Notes: generated from the sequence alone by a model not told the origin. 15,800 bases of DNA from JAHEJX01 sp041605955 (GCA_041605955.1 JBFIXI010000081.1:1-15800); one strand, 5' to 3'; shown: positions 6,593-14,130, numbered from the stretch's first letter. Numbers and translations: made by a program.

Positions 6593-7423
6593 CTACATAA
6601 GCCCTAACAAGACCACCCCAGCAGCTACGGCCGCCGCCCCCACGACACGCCGCCGGCCGAAGGGCTCGGACAGAAGCACGACACCGGCCACGGCACCGAT
6701 CACTACGGAGCTCTCCCGGACCGCAGCCACCATTCCCACCGGGGCCCGGGTGGCGGCGATGAGCACCAGCGCGTAGGCCCCGATGTTCAGCAGGGCGGCG
6801 CCACCCAGCGCGACCGGCCGCGTCCGAGCGGCGGCGACTAAGCCGCTCAGCCCGCGGTGGCGCAGCGCCACCGGCAACAGGAACAGCGAACTGAGCGCGG
6901 TCAACGTGACGGTGTACGTGAGCGCCTCACCCGTCTCTCTGGCGGCGGCTGCATCGATGATCGTATAGATGGCGATCGCCACCCCCGTGCCAACCGCCCA
7001 CGGCAGCCCGTCCCATACGTCCGAGGTCCACGCCAAGCCGATGAGGGCGGCTGCGATGACGGCGATGGCGACCCACTCCCCGGCTCCGACATGATCGCCG
7101 AGGAACACCCAGCCGCCGAGCGCCACCAGCAGCGGCGCTACGCCGCGGGCGACGGGGTAGGCCACGGAGAAGTCGATGCGGCTGTAGGCGATGGCGAGAA
7201 ACAAGTAATAGGTTGCATGAACGGCCGCCGAGGCCAGGACGTGATCCCAGACCCCCGTGGGCAGGCCCTCCACAGCCAGCACCCACGGCAGATAGAGCAA
7301 GCCCCCGATGAGGCCCAAGAGGGTCACCACCGAAATGCGGTCTTCGCTGTCTTTGAGGAATAGGTTCCAGGCGGCATGCATGACCGCCGCCGTCAGGGCG
7401 AGCAGCAGAGGCAGAGTGGGCAT
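6593..7423 (-). CDS. EamA/DMT-superfamily membrane transporter
   Basis: This is a 276-residue integral membrane protein with about ten hydrophobic segments arranged as two EamA-like halves. The first half holds AVMHAAWNLFLK and the motif YSRIDFSVAYPVARGVAPLLVALGG. The second half holds PVGMVAAVRESSVVIGAVAGVVLLSEPFG followed by GAAAVAAGVVLLGLM. The pro-rich gate region with an E-P-F-G turn is typical of drug/metabolite exporters and of amino-acid or nucleotide-sugar exporters. The substrate cannot be told. The ATG at 7423 was chosen over the upstream start at 7552 because TATCTT ends 6 nt before it, and the longer N-terminus is low-complexity Gly/Ser/Pro sequence that overlaps the neighbouring gene. 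It lies 40 bp downstream of the M15 lipoprotein gene on the same strand and could be partly co-transcribed. Confidence 0.88.
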   Translation of the reverse strand: MPTLPLLLALTAAVMHAAWNLFLKDSEDRISVVTLLGLIGGLLYLPWVLAVEGLPTGVWDHVLASAAVHATYYLFLAIAYSRIDFSVAYPVARGVAPLLVALGGWVFLGDHVGAGEWVAIAVIAAALIGLAWTSDVWDGLPWAVGTGVAIAIYTIIDAAAARETGEALTYTVTLTALSSLFLLPVALRHRGLSGLVAAARTRPVALGGAALLNIGAYALVLIAATRAPVGMVAAVRESSVVIGAVAGVVLLSEPFGRRRVVGAAAVAAGVVLLGLM

Positions 7424-7429
7424 CGGACG

Positions 7430-7435
7430 AAGATA
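7430..7435 (-). promoter_or_regulatory. -10 element of the EamA transporter gene
   Basis: TATCTT (TANNNT) ends 6 nt before the ATG at 7423. It gives this gene its own leaderless start even though the upstream gene lies only 40 bp away. Confidence 0.5.
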
Positions 7436-7463
7436 GTGGCCGCCGGATGGGGGCGGCTGAGCG

Positions 7464-8363
7464 CTAGGTGCCGCTCTCCGAGAAATGCATCCAATCTTTG
7501 AGGCTGTTCCAGTTCCCTCCCCACCTCCACCCGATGGAGGCAAACGCCTCAACCACGATGCTGGTCTCCACCATTCCGGGCAGACGTAGGTCGCGATCCA
7601 GGTAGAAGGAGGCCAGCTCCGGTATCACGAGATCACCCTTCAGGTACGGGTTGTGGAAGGGGTTGACGTCTATCGCCAAGCCGTAGGCATGCTGTGACCA
7701 GTTGCCGCTGTTGACCGCCTCACGACAGGCGAACGACCCGGTCACGTTGCCGTCACCGGTTGGGGGAGCGTCGATCTCTTCGGCCCGGATGACCCGCATT
7801 TCCTCGATGGGGAAGCCGGCGGCATACAGCTCCGCAAAAACACCTACCACGTCGGCGGCGACGCGCCCATTCACGATCATCTCCCCGGTGTGAATGTTGC
7901 CGTCGAAGCCAACGTGGGAAACAGTGATATAGGCCAGATCATCAAGCCCAACCGGGCAATCCTCGTGCCAGCTGGAACGGGCGAGCACGTCCGCCGGAAT
8001 CGCGCTGATGGTCGACTCGAAGCCGTTGGAAGCAGGAGGTGGCAAGAGCGACGGCGTAGCGAACCTACGGTCCTGCAACTCCGGGGGGGTAGGTTGCACT
8101 CGCCCGAAGCCGTCGGGTCGCTCAGGAAGCTCTCGGGTGCCGAGCCATTCCGGCCGGGTGTACGGCGAACGCGTCGTTGTTGTGGTCGAAACCTCGACGG
8201 TGGTCGGGATCGTCTCGGAAGTTGCCACCGTGGTGGTTGGAGTGGGAGCCGGCCGGGTCGTGGCCGCCCGAGCCGCCGGTTGTGGAGGGTCACCGGTGAC
8301 CCCGCAAGCCGCGCCCATCACGGCCAACAGCAATGCGCCCAGCCGGATTTGCCACCGTGTCAT
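7464..8363 (-). CDS. Lipoprotein with VanY-like M15 peptidase domain (D-alanyl-D-alanine carboxypeptidase family)
   Basis: The 299-residue product is probably anchored in the membrane and trims peptidoglycan peptides. Residues 1-20 are a lipoprotein signal (basic start, hydrophobic core, lipobox ending in GAAC with Cys20). Residues 24-70 are a Pro/Thr-rich linker. The peptidase domain covers about 115-299, with SQHAYGLAIDVNPFHNP (His225 and Asp232, zinc ligands) and DWMHF (Asp290 catalytic candidate, His293 third ligand). This is the M15 SxHxxGxAxD and WxH pattern, so the enzyme looks active. The family also includes L,D-endopeptidases, so exact specificity is open. The ATG at 8363 has TACCGT (8375-8370) ending 6 nt upstream. 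It is divergent from yhhQ across 43 bp. Confidence 0.9.
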   Translation of the reverse strand: MTRWQIRLGALLLAVMGAACGVTGDPPQPAARAATTRPAPTPTTTVATSETIPTTVEVSTTTTTRSPYTRPEWLGTRELPERPDGFGRVQPTPPELQDRRFATPSLLPPPASNGFESTISAIPADVLARSSWHEDCPVGLDDLAYITVSHVGFDGNIHTGEMIVNGRVAADVVGVFAELYAAGFPIEEMRVIRAEEIDAPPTGDGNVTGSFACREAVNSGNWSQHAYGLAIDVNPFHNPYLKGDLVIPELASFYLDRDLRLPGMVETSIVVEAFASIGWRWGGNWNSLKDWMHFSESGT

Positions 8364-8369
8364 GGGGCA

Positions 8370-8400
8370 ACGGTAACGGCGATCCTGGATTAGCTACCCT
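8370..8400. promoter_or_regulatory. Divergent leaderless promoters of the M15 gene and yhhQ
   Basis: Minus-strand TACCGT (8375-8370) ends 6 nt before the ATG at 8363. Plus-strand TACCCT (8395-8400) ends 6 nt before the ATG at 8407. The 14-mer TTAGCTACCCTCGC at 8390-8403 is identical to that at 1255-1268 in front of the amidohydrolase gene, and the distance to the ATG is also identical. Confidence 0.6.
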
Positions 8401-8406
8401 CGCGGC

Positions 8407-9060
8407 ATGGCCTCCCCCGCATCCACCCGGCTGACAAGTCGCGCCGCCGTCGTGATCAGTCTGTTGGCGGCGGCATACGTTGCCGCTCAGCTGCTGGCCG
8501 ACATCTCCAGTTTGCGTCTCGTGGATGTGTTCGACCGGGCCATCGATGGGGGGACGTTCATCTACCCGATCACGTTCACGTTGCGCGACCTGATCCACAA
8601 GGCTGCCGGCAAACGGGTAGCGCGAACTCTGATCGTGACGGCGGCCGGGCTCAATCTGTTCATGGCGGGCTTCTTCTGGTTCGTCGGCGAGCTTCCTGCG
8701 GTGGCAGAGTCGCCACTGCAGTCGCAGCTGTTCGCCGATGTCCTCGGTCCGGTGTGGCGGATCGTGTTCGCTTCGATCGTGGCCGAAGTTATAGCGGAGC
8801 TGATCGACACCGAGGTCTACTCCGCCTGGGTTCGCCACTTTAGGCACCAGCATCAGTGGGGACGGGTTTTGGCCTCCAACGCAGTAGCTCTTCCGATCGA
8901 CTCGGTGCTGTTCGCCGTCATTGCCTTCGGCGGCACAGTGGACAGCTCGATCTTGTGGGAGATCATCTATCTGAACATCATCTTCAAAGGACTCGTCACC
9001 GTGCTGTCGATCCCATTGATCTACACGGTCAAGCCCCAGCTGGTGGTGGCAGACGCGTAG
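8407..9060 (+). CDS. yhhQ: Queuosine-precursor transporter (YhhQ / Vut_1 family)
   Basis: YhhQ-type proteins import 7-deazaguanine precursors such as preQ0 and preQ1 for queuosine in tRNA. The 217 residues hold about six membrane segments. Family marks are DGGTFIYPITFTLRDLIHK (47-65), AEVIAELIDTEVYSAW (126-141) and the intramembrane SNAVALPIDSVLF (157-169). The length is usual for the family. The ATG at 8407 has a TACCCT box ending 6 nt upstream and no Shine-Dalgarno sequence, so translation is probably leaderless. This leaves no room for a preQ1 riboswitch in a leader. No queuosine synthesis gene is in the window, which would fit salvage, but this cannot be concluded from 15.8 kb. It converges on the DUF3298 lipoprotein gene with a 15-bp gap. 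Confidence 0.9.
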   Translation: MASPASTRLTSRAAVVISLLAAAYVAAQLLADISSLRLVDVFDRAIDGGTFIYPITFTLRDLIHKAAGKRVARTLIVTAAGLNLFMAGFFWFVGELPAVAESPLQSQLFADVLGPVWRIVFASIVAEVIAELIDTEVYSAWVRHFRHQHQWGRVLASNAVALPIDSVLFAVIAFGGTVDSSILWEIIYLNIIFKGLVTVLSIPLIYTVKPQLVVADA

Positions 9061-9075
9061 TCCGTCGGGGGCGTG

Positions 9076-9978
9076 TCAGCTCGTGGACAGGAATACGGAC
9101 GCCGGGCCCGCCGGATCGAGAATGTCCGTCAACTCCTCGTAGGCGAGCGCCACCACCGGCATCCCGATCGAGGGAGGGCCCACCTCGAGCTCATCGAACC
9201 AGATCTCCAGGCCGTCTGGGGTCAGTACAGCGCGGTCGAGATCATTGACCGAGATGTTGGCCGCCCACAGCGCATATGACTCTTCGTCGCCTTCGAAGTA
9301 ATCGGTCAGCAGCCCGGCTTGGACCAGCGACAACAAGCTGACCCGACTCTCCCCGCTGAAGACGATGTCGTCGAGCCCGACGGCAACGCCGGACTCGAGA
9401 TCGACCATCAAAGTAGTCACCTGACGTTTGACGCCGCCAGAGCCGGCCACCTGCTCGTCGGAGAAGAAGCGCACCGACAACAGCTCCTCGGTGAAGCCCG
9501 CTATCTCGTACACCAGCGTCAGCCTGCTTCCGGACAGATCGCGTTCGCCCCGCTGCTCGATGGATCTCCACAGGGCGAGAGTGGCTCCGATCTGGGCCTC
9601 GACGTGTCCCGCTACGAGGGTGGTCACCCGTCCCAGCAATGCGGCATCGACGTCGGCGTTGATGGCGGGAGCCGACACCTCGGCCACGAAGTCATCGCCG
9701 CTCTCGTCGCGTACTTCGACGTCGATGCTCCACGCGCCGGCAATGAGGGAGGTCGGCTCCGGAGCCAGCGTCGTGGTAGTGGTCGTCGACGTTGTCGTGG
9801 ACGGCCTGGTGGTGGTCGTGGGCGTCGCTGTGACAGGGGCAACCGTTGTGGTAACCACCGCCGCGGGGCTTGCGCCGGGCGCATTGGGCAGCTTCGGGAC
9901 GGCCGGCGCGCAGGCCGTCAGCAGCATCGCCGCCACAACGGCGGTCGATCGCAGCCGACGATATCTCGTACCTATCAC
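9076..9978 (-). CDS. Lipoprotein with RsiV/DUF3298-like domain
   Basis: This is a 300-residue exported lipoprotein of unknown function. It has a basic start (RYRRLR), a hydrophobic core, and lipobox LLTAC with Cys23. A Thr-rich linker covers about 43-72. The globular part holds SRLTLVYEIAGFTEELLSVRFFSDEQVAGSGG and TLMVDLESGVAVGLDDIV. It ends with LTPDGLEIWFDELEVGPPSIGMPVVALAYEELTDIL, the DUF3298 pattern known from anti-sigma factor RsiV and its relatives. RsiV binds lysozyme, but this protein lacks a cytoplasmic anti-sigma part, so it could be a ligand-binding surface protein. The GTG at 9978 was chosen because AAGG lies about 7 nt upstream and it places the basic residues and core correctly. 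The sequence right after the lipid Cys resembles that of the beta-helix lipoprotein upstream. Confidence 0.82.
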   Translation of the reverse strand: MIGTRYRRLRSTAVVAAMLLTACAPAVPKLPNAPGASPAAVVTTTVAPVTATPTTTTRPSTTTSTTTTTTLAPEPTSLIAGAWSIDVEVRDESGDDFVAEVSAPAINADVDAALLGRVTTLVAGHVEAQIGATLALWRSIEQRGERDLSGSRLTLVYEIAGFTEELLSVRFFSDEQVAGSGGVKRQVTTLMVDLESGVAVGLDDIVFSGESRVSLLSLVQAGLLTDYFEGDEESYALWAANISVNDLDRAVLTPDGLEIWFDELEVGPPSIGMPVVALAYEELTDILDPAGPASVFLSTS

Positions 9979-10257
9979 AGTGACCCTTGCTCTCCGGTCG
10001 CCGGCGGTGCGACCTGCGCCTGCAATCTCTCTTGGATACAACGGCCTGTCTGACGCCCAGCTGGACGGTTATGTCGAAGACGCTCCGCCGAGCCCCCGGG
10101 CGTTGAACAACCCGGTCCCGATTGGGAAACGGTTTACCGGTTGGTGCGTGTTACTCGATCCGTCCCGGCGCTCCTTGGGACGCTAATGCACCCCCGACGC
10201 TACCCAGCGTTGCGCAGCCTGCGGACATACGGGAGTCAACCAGTCTGCGGTGTACGC
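9979..10257. other. Intergenic region between two minus-strand lipoprotein genes
   Basis: These 279 bases hold no convincing gene on either strand. They separate the stop of the beta-helix lipoprotein gene from the start of the DUF3298 lipoprotein gene and should carry the latter's promoter. A CGGTTTACCG palindrome lies near 10130, and a TATCCA box (minus strand, near 10039) lies about 55 nt before the GTG. Neither is strong evidence of function. Confidence 0.4.
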
Positions 10258-11835
10258 TCACAGCGAGCACTTCACCCCGTCTACCCATACCTTCGTCTCC
10301 GGCCGCTTCTGAATCACAACAACGTCGGCACAGCTCATGCCTGAGTTCTCCACGTGAACATGGTGATATCGATCGGGCAGCGTCTTGCTCTCGTTGATCG
10401 TGAACGATTTCACGTGGGAGTCCGTGATATGGACGGGGTAGGCGACCCCCGCCGCAGCCGGAGTGGAGATGATGACATCGCCGAGCTCGGAGTCGATAAA
10501 CCGAGCATCACCCACCTTGATGGTCGTCTCGGAAACGTTGGTGACGTTGATGTAGTCCTGCGGCGCCGTATAGGCACCCGCCATTATGCCGTTGCCACCG
10601 CAGTCGACGTTCTTCTGCACGTGCCGAGGCCTGTTGCCGGGGTGCCCATTCTCCCAGAACGACATGCACAGGTGGGTTCGACCGAAAGCAACGTTGTCGC
10701 GGAATGTCCACGCGTTACCGTCGCGGTTCAGGTTGTTCTGCTGATTCCAACCCCAACACCCCGAGAGAGAGGTCCCCTCGATGTTGGTACACGCAGAATT
10801 GATGACCGCGTTGCCGGTACCCGAATAGAGATCCATGGCGAAGTTCCGATAGCCGTTGTCGCCGGGAGCGGTGCGGACCCCATCGACCAGGACCCGGTCG
10901 ATCAGGATGTTGTGCGAGTTGTTCTTCGTGTCGTCACGATCCGTCGGAGGGTCCCACCAAATGGCGTCACCGGTGATGTTCTTGCAGATCGTGTCTCGAA
11001 TCGTCACACCGGTAACGCCATGGGGCACGATGCAACGATTCGTCGAATTCTTGACCACGACACCCTCGATGAGAGATCCCGCTGGGCTCTTGCCGGCTCG
11101 ATGCCAGTGGATCGGGTAGTGGCCGAGCTCGCGTTTCGGCTGGAGATCTACTTCAACGTATCGGATCGTGCTGGGCAGCGAGCCCGCCATGAACATGATG
11201 TCGCCCTTGCCGAAGATGTCCACGTCACGCTTGAGGTTGGTGACGGCGCGCAGTATGCGGCGGTCGGCGGGATCTCGCTGCAGGTGCCACGTGGAGGTTG
11301 GAGTGCCTTGCGCGTCCAAGTAGCCGCCGGGGCCGAACATGAGCCGGGCCCCGTTGCGCAGCTCGATAGAGTCGTTGGCCCGCAGCACGAGGGCCTCCGT
11401 CAGAATGGTGTCGGTCGAGAACACCAGGTTGTGGCCGCCCGGCGGCCGCGTTGTCGGTGGTGTCGGTGGTCGCGGCGGGTTCGTCGGAGGAACGCTGGTG
11501 GTAGTGGGGGGCCGGGGTGGAGTGGTCGTCGTCCCCCCGGAGCGCGGGCCCTTGGTCGTCGGCGGGGCGGTAGTAGTGCTGGTCGGTCCCTTCGTGGGCA
11601 CCGTCGTAGTTGCGCCCTCTTGGGGACGGGTTGTCGACGGAGACAGTGGCTTCGCTCCCGGCGAACCGTCCGCCCCAGCGACGGCGTCGCTGGGGGCGGC
11701 CTCCGCCAAATGTGCTGCCCCCGCGTCTGGCAGCGATGCACTTCCGAGATCCGGAACTGCCGGCGCGCAGGCGACTGCTAACAGCGCAAAAACAATCGCA
11801 ACCCCTGGCAGGCGGGGAATCCTCGGCCTAGTCAC
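10258..11835 (-). CDS. Large lipoprotein with CEMIP/TMEM2-like right-handed beta-helix
   Basis: The 525-residue protein is exported. It has a basic start (MTRPRIPRLP), a hydrophobic core, and lipobox LAVAC with Cys23. Residues 66-134 are a Thr/Pro-rich linker with several TTT runs. The globular part starts near HNLVFSTDTILTEAL (135) and is rich in short beta strands. It contains GHYPIHWHRAG (238-248), a gap, then STNRCIVPHGVTGVTIRDT (264-282) and ITGDAIWWDP. This order matches the GRYPIHFHLAG and SRCVTVHG blocks of the animal hyaluronan-related proteins CEMIP and TMEM2 (G8-domain family), as far as I recall them. A carbohydrate or polysaccharide target is inferred, not shown. The start is GTG at 11835 with GGAG about 10 nt upstream. 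Several cysteines (268, 284 and later) may form disulfides. Beta-helix lipoprotein is sure; the CEMIP relation is likely. Confidence 0.82.
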   Translation of the reverse strand: MTRPRIPRLPGVAIVFALLAVACAPAVPDLGSASLPDAGAAHLAEAAPSDAVAGADGSPGAKPLSPSTTRPQEGATTTVPTKGPTSTTTAPPTTKGPRSGGTTTTPPRPPTTTSVPPTNPPRPPTPPTTRPPGGHNLVFSTDTILTEALVLRANDSIELRNGARLMFGPGGYLDAQGTPTSTWHLQRDPADRRILRAVTNLKRDVDIFGKGDIMFMAGSLPSTIRYVEVDLQPKRELGHYPIHWHRAGKSPAGSLIEGVVVKNSTNRCIVPHGVTGVTIRDTICKNITGDAIWWDPPTDRDDTKNNSHNILIDRVLVDGVRTAPGDNGYRNFAMDLYSGTGNAVINSACTNIEGTSLSGCWGWNQQNNLNRDGNAWTFRDNVAFGRTHLCMSFWENGHPGNRPRHVQKNVDCGGNGIMAGAYTAPQDYINVTNVSETTIKVGDARFIDSELGDVIISTPAAAGVAYPVHITDSHVKSFTINESKTLPDRYHHVHVENSGMSCADVVVIQKRPETKVWVDGVKCSL

Positions 11836-11893
11836 GAGATTCGAACTCCACAGCCGCGCACCATGGCGGCTTTCCCTTCAATGTCGCGCTATC

Positions 11894-11912
11894 GGCGGCT
11901 TAACAAGCCGCC
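11894..11912. promoter_or_regulatory. 19-bp perfect dyad between the beta-helix lipoprotein gene and metB
   Basis: GGCGGCTT (11894-11901) and AAGCCGCC (11905-11912) are perfect 8-bp inverted arms around AAC. The dyad lies 9 nt upstream of a possible TATCTT -10 box (11922-11927) for the plus-strand gene, near the -35 position. An operator for the transsulfuration gene or a hairpin is possible. No T-run follows on either strand. Confidence 0.4.
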
Positions 11913-11921
11913 TTGAGCAGT

Positions 11922-11956
11922 TATCTTTGGCCCGACGCCGACCTCGATCAAAGGTG
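11922..11956 (+). promoter_or_regulatory. -10 element and ribosome binding site of the gamma-lyase gene
   Basis: TATCTT (11922-11927) is a TANNNT box about 34 nt before the ATG. AAAGGTG (11950-11956) ends 5 nt before the ATG at 11962 and is the clearest Shine-Dalgarno sequence in the window. This gene therefore has a real leader. Confidence 0.5.
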
Positions 11957-11961
11957 TAGCC

Positions 11962-13113
11962 ATGCATTTCCGCACCAAACAGGTCCATGACGGGGTGGAA
12001 CCCGACCCCACAACAGGGGCCATCCTGACGCCGATCCACCAGGCCACCACTTTCGTCCAGCCTTCGGTGGATCGGTACATGGAGAAGGGCTTCACCTACT
12101 CCCGCTCCGGGAATCCCACTGTGCGGGCATTCGAGAACAAGATGGCGGGGCTCGAGGGTGGTGTCGATGCGCCGGCGTTCGCCACCGGCATGGCTGCAAT
12201 CAACGCCGTGTTCATGACCTTCCTGGACGCCGGCTCCCACGCCGTCATCTCCGACGTGGCCTACGGGGGTACCTATCGGTTGGCAACCCAGGTCTTCACC
12301 AGATTCGGTGTCGAGTTCTCGTTCGTGGACACCTCGGACGCCGCCGCGGTGGCGGCGGCAATTCGACCGAACACCCAGCTGATCCTCACCGAGACCCCGG
12401 CGAATCCGACGCTCAAGCTCACCGACGTGCGCGCCATCTCCGACGTTGCGCAGCAACGTGACATTCCCCACGTGGTGGACAATACCTTCCTCACGCCCTA
12501 TTACCAGCAGGTGCTGGAGCTCGGCGCCGACATGGCGGTGCACTCGACCACGAAGTACCTCGACGGTCACAACGCCACAGTTGGTGGCTCGGTGGTGGTC
12601 GCCGACGAGGAGCACGCCGAGCGGGTCCGCTTCGTACAGAATTCGACTGGGACGATCATGTCACCGATGGTGGCCTGGCTCTCCATGCAGGGGGTCAAGA
12701 CTCTCTCGGTTCGGATGGACCAGCAGTCGGCGAACGCCATGGAGATCGCCGAGTACCTCGAGGGACACGACAAGGTGGCCACGGTGGCCTATCCCGGGCT
12801 GCCCTCCTTTCCGCAACATGACCTCGCGAAACGGCAAGCGTCGGGCTTCGGCGCCATGCTGTGGTTCGAGGTGATCGGAGGCGCCCCCGCCGGCAAGCAG
12901 CTGATGGACTCGCTGCAATTGTGGACCCTGGCCGAGAACCTGGGGTCGGTGGAGTCGCTGGCAACGCACCCGGTGACGATGACGCACGCCGCCATGCCGC
13001 CGGAGGAGCGGGAACGAGTCGGGATCACGGAGGGCCTGGTGCGCCTTTCCGTAGGGCTCGAGGACTCACGGGACCTGATCGCAGATCTGGAACGAGCATT
13101 GAATCAGGTCTAG
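11962..13113 (+). CDS. metB: Cystathionine gamma-lyase / gamma-synthase family PLP enzyme
   Basis: This is a 383-residue cytoplasmic fold-type I PLP enzyme of the Cys/Met metabolism family, of normal length. Landmarks are TYSRSGNPT (Tyr46, Arg48), FATGMAAINA, DVAYGGTYR (Tyr101), LTETPANPT, VVDNTF (Asp173) and the PLP lysine Lys198 in HSTTKYLDGH. C-terminal LAENLGSVESLATHPVTMTHA and LVRLSVGLED are also family marks. Sequence alone does not separate gamma-synthase (metB), gamma-lyase (cysteine from cystathionine) and methionine gamma-lyase. The nearby cystathionine beta-synthase gene argues for gamma-lyase activity and reverse transsulfuration. Mycobacterium tuberculosis has a similar cbs/metB neighbourhood, to my recollection. 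The symbol follows common usage and the activity is tentative. Confidence 0.93.
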   Translation: MHFRTKQVHDGVEPDPTTGAILTPIHQATTFVQPSVDRYMEKGFTYSRSGNPTVRAFENKMAGLEGGVDAPAFATGMAAINAVFMTFLDAGSHAVISDVAYGGTYRLATQVFTRFGVEFSFVDTSDAAAVAAAIRPNTQLILTETPANPTLKLTDVRAISDVAQQRDIPHVVDNTFLTPYYQQVLELGADMAVHSTTKYLDGHNATVGGSVVVADEEHAERVRFVQNSTGTIMSPMVAWLSMQGVKTLSVRMDQQSANAMEIAEYLEGHDKVATVAYPGLPSFPQHDLAKRQASGFGAMLWFEVIGGAPAGKQLMDSLQLWTLAENLGSVESLATHPVTMTHAAMPPEERERVGITEGLVRLSVGLEDSRDLIADLERALNQV

Positions 13114-13157
13114 CCATGAGCTGTGGCTCAATACCGGGCCCGCTCCGAAGGTGCCCG

Positions 13158-14105
13158 TCACGCTCTCGAGCGATCGAAACCCACTAACTCTTGGCGCAGC
13201 ATGCCGGCTGCGTCCACATGCATGTCCTTGGCAGAGTCGATGAGGTGGGGCAATCCGAACGACCCGTGAAACAGGCCGCCGTAACGCACGAGTGAGGTGC
13301 GCACGCCGTAAGAGCGCAGCCGCCTGGCGTAGTCCTCCGCTTCGTCGCGCAGCACGTCCGCCTCGACGGTGAGCACCATCGTCGGGGCAATCCCGGCCAA
13401 GCTCTTGGCAAGCATCGGTGCCGCCCGCCAGTCGTGCCACGCATCACGTGGGATGTACTGCTGGAGATACCAGTCCATCGCCTTGCGGGTGAGGAAGTAG
13501 CCGTCCGCGTATTGCTTGTAGGACGGATAACGATCAGGTCGGTTGTCGAGCACCGGGTAGATCAATACCTGAACGGCCAACGGCAGGCCCTCGTCGCGCG
13601 CTGTCAGCGCCACCGCTGCAGCCAGATTCCCACCCGACGAGTCGCCCACCACACCGAACCGTCCCGGGGTAACCCCGATGTGGCCGGCCGAACGAGCGAT
13701 CCAGCGGGCCACCGCTATGGCGTCTTCGTACGCCGCCGGGAAGGGGTGCTCCGGCGCCAGGCGATAGTCGACCGAGATCAGCGTGCAGCCGCTGAGGTTG
13801 GTGAGTCGTCGCGCCTGCCCGTCGTGGCTGTCCAGGCTCCCCACCACCCACCCGCCGCCGTGGAAGAAGAGCACCGGCGGTGTTGGACCCTTGATGCCCC
13901 GTGGCCGGTAGATGCGCACCGGAATGCGCACTCCGCCGAAACCAGCGACGGTGAACTCCTCCGTCTTGGCGACAGAGGGGGCGGGCGCCGCCGGTCGCAT
14001 GGCGGCGATCCTGCGCATCTCTCGGATACTCATAGTGGGGTGCATCTGCAGGCCCGAGTCGATGAGGAGGTTGAGCGCGGCTGCAGCTTGGGAAGTGAGT
14101 GCCAT
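13158..14105 (-). CDS. Alpha/beta hydrolase, hormone-sensitive-lipase (HSL) family esterase
   Basis: This is a 315-residue esterase or lipase of the HSL family, with no signal peptide, so probably cytoplasmic. The oxyanion motif HGGGW is at 82-86. The nucleophile elbow GDSSGG gives Ser156. Asp250 in VEADVLRDEAEDYA and His280 in GGLFHGS complete the catalytic triad. DYRLAPEHPFPAAYED (113-128) is typical of the family. All catalytic parts are present, so it should be active on short or medium acyl esters; the natural substrate is unknown. It lies on the minus strand between the two transsulfuration genes, which may be chance. Its TACGGT box (14120-14115) ends 9 nt before the ATG at 14105 and forms one arm of an inverted repeat shared with the cbs promoter region. 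Confidence 0.93.
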   Translation of the reverse strand: MALTSQAAAALNLLIDSGLQMHPTMSIREMRRIAAMRPAAPAPSVAKTEEFTVAGFGGVRIPVRIYRPRGIKGPTPPVLFFHGGGWVVGSLDSHDGQARRLTNLSGCTLISVDYRLAPEHPFPAAYEDAIAVARWIARSAGHIGVTPGRFGVVGDSSGGNLAAAVALTARDEGLPLAVQVLIYPVLDNRPDRYPSYKQYADGYFLTRKAMDWYLQQYIPRDAWHDWRAAPMLAKSLAGIAPTMVLTVEADVLRDEAEDYARRLRSYGVRTSLVRYGGLFHGSFGLPHLIDSAKDMHVDAAGMLRQELVGFDRSRA

Positions 14106-14114
14106 CGTGGCGCA

Positions 14115-14130
14115 ACCGTAGCGTTACGGT
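14115..14130. promoter_or_regulatory. Inverted repeat in the divergent hydrolase/cbs promoter region
   Basis: ACCGTA (14115-14120) and TACGGT (14125-14130) are perfect 6-bp arms with a 4-bp spacer. The left arm is the minus-strand -10 box of the hydrolase. The right arm lies about 22 bp before the cbs -10, near its -35 position. A regulator bound here could act on both genes. Function is inferred from position only. Confidence 0.4.

Noticed and set aside
8376..8406. A preQ1 riboswitch before the queuosine-precursor transporter.
   Set aside because: The gap to the divergent gene is 43 bp, and the -10 box lies 6 nt before the ATG, so no leader RNA can hold an aptamer.
11440..11640. Repeated GT-rich motifs in this stretch and near 9770-9840 and 8160-8260 as tandem repeats or a CRISPR-like array.
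   Set aside because: They are the opposite strand of Thr/Pro codons in lipoprotein linkers. Unit lengths vary and there are no spacers.
11826..11913. A tRNA-like signature on the minus strand: stem with 7-nt loop TTGTTAA (Asn-like anticodon GTT) and a GTTCGAATC T-loop-like motif.
   Set aside because: The distance between the two arms is about 50 nt, only 3 bp of T-stem form, and no D-arm or acceptor stem can be found. The hairpin is better treated as a dyad.
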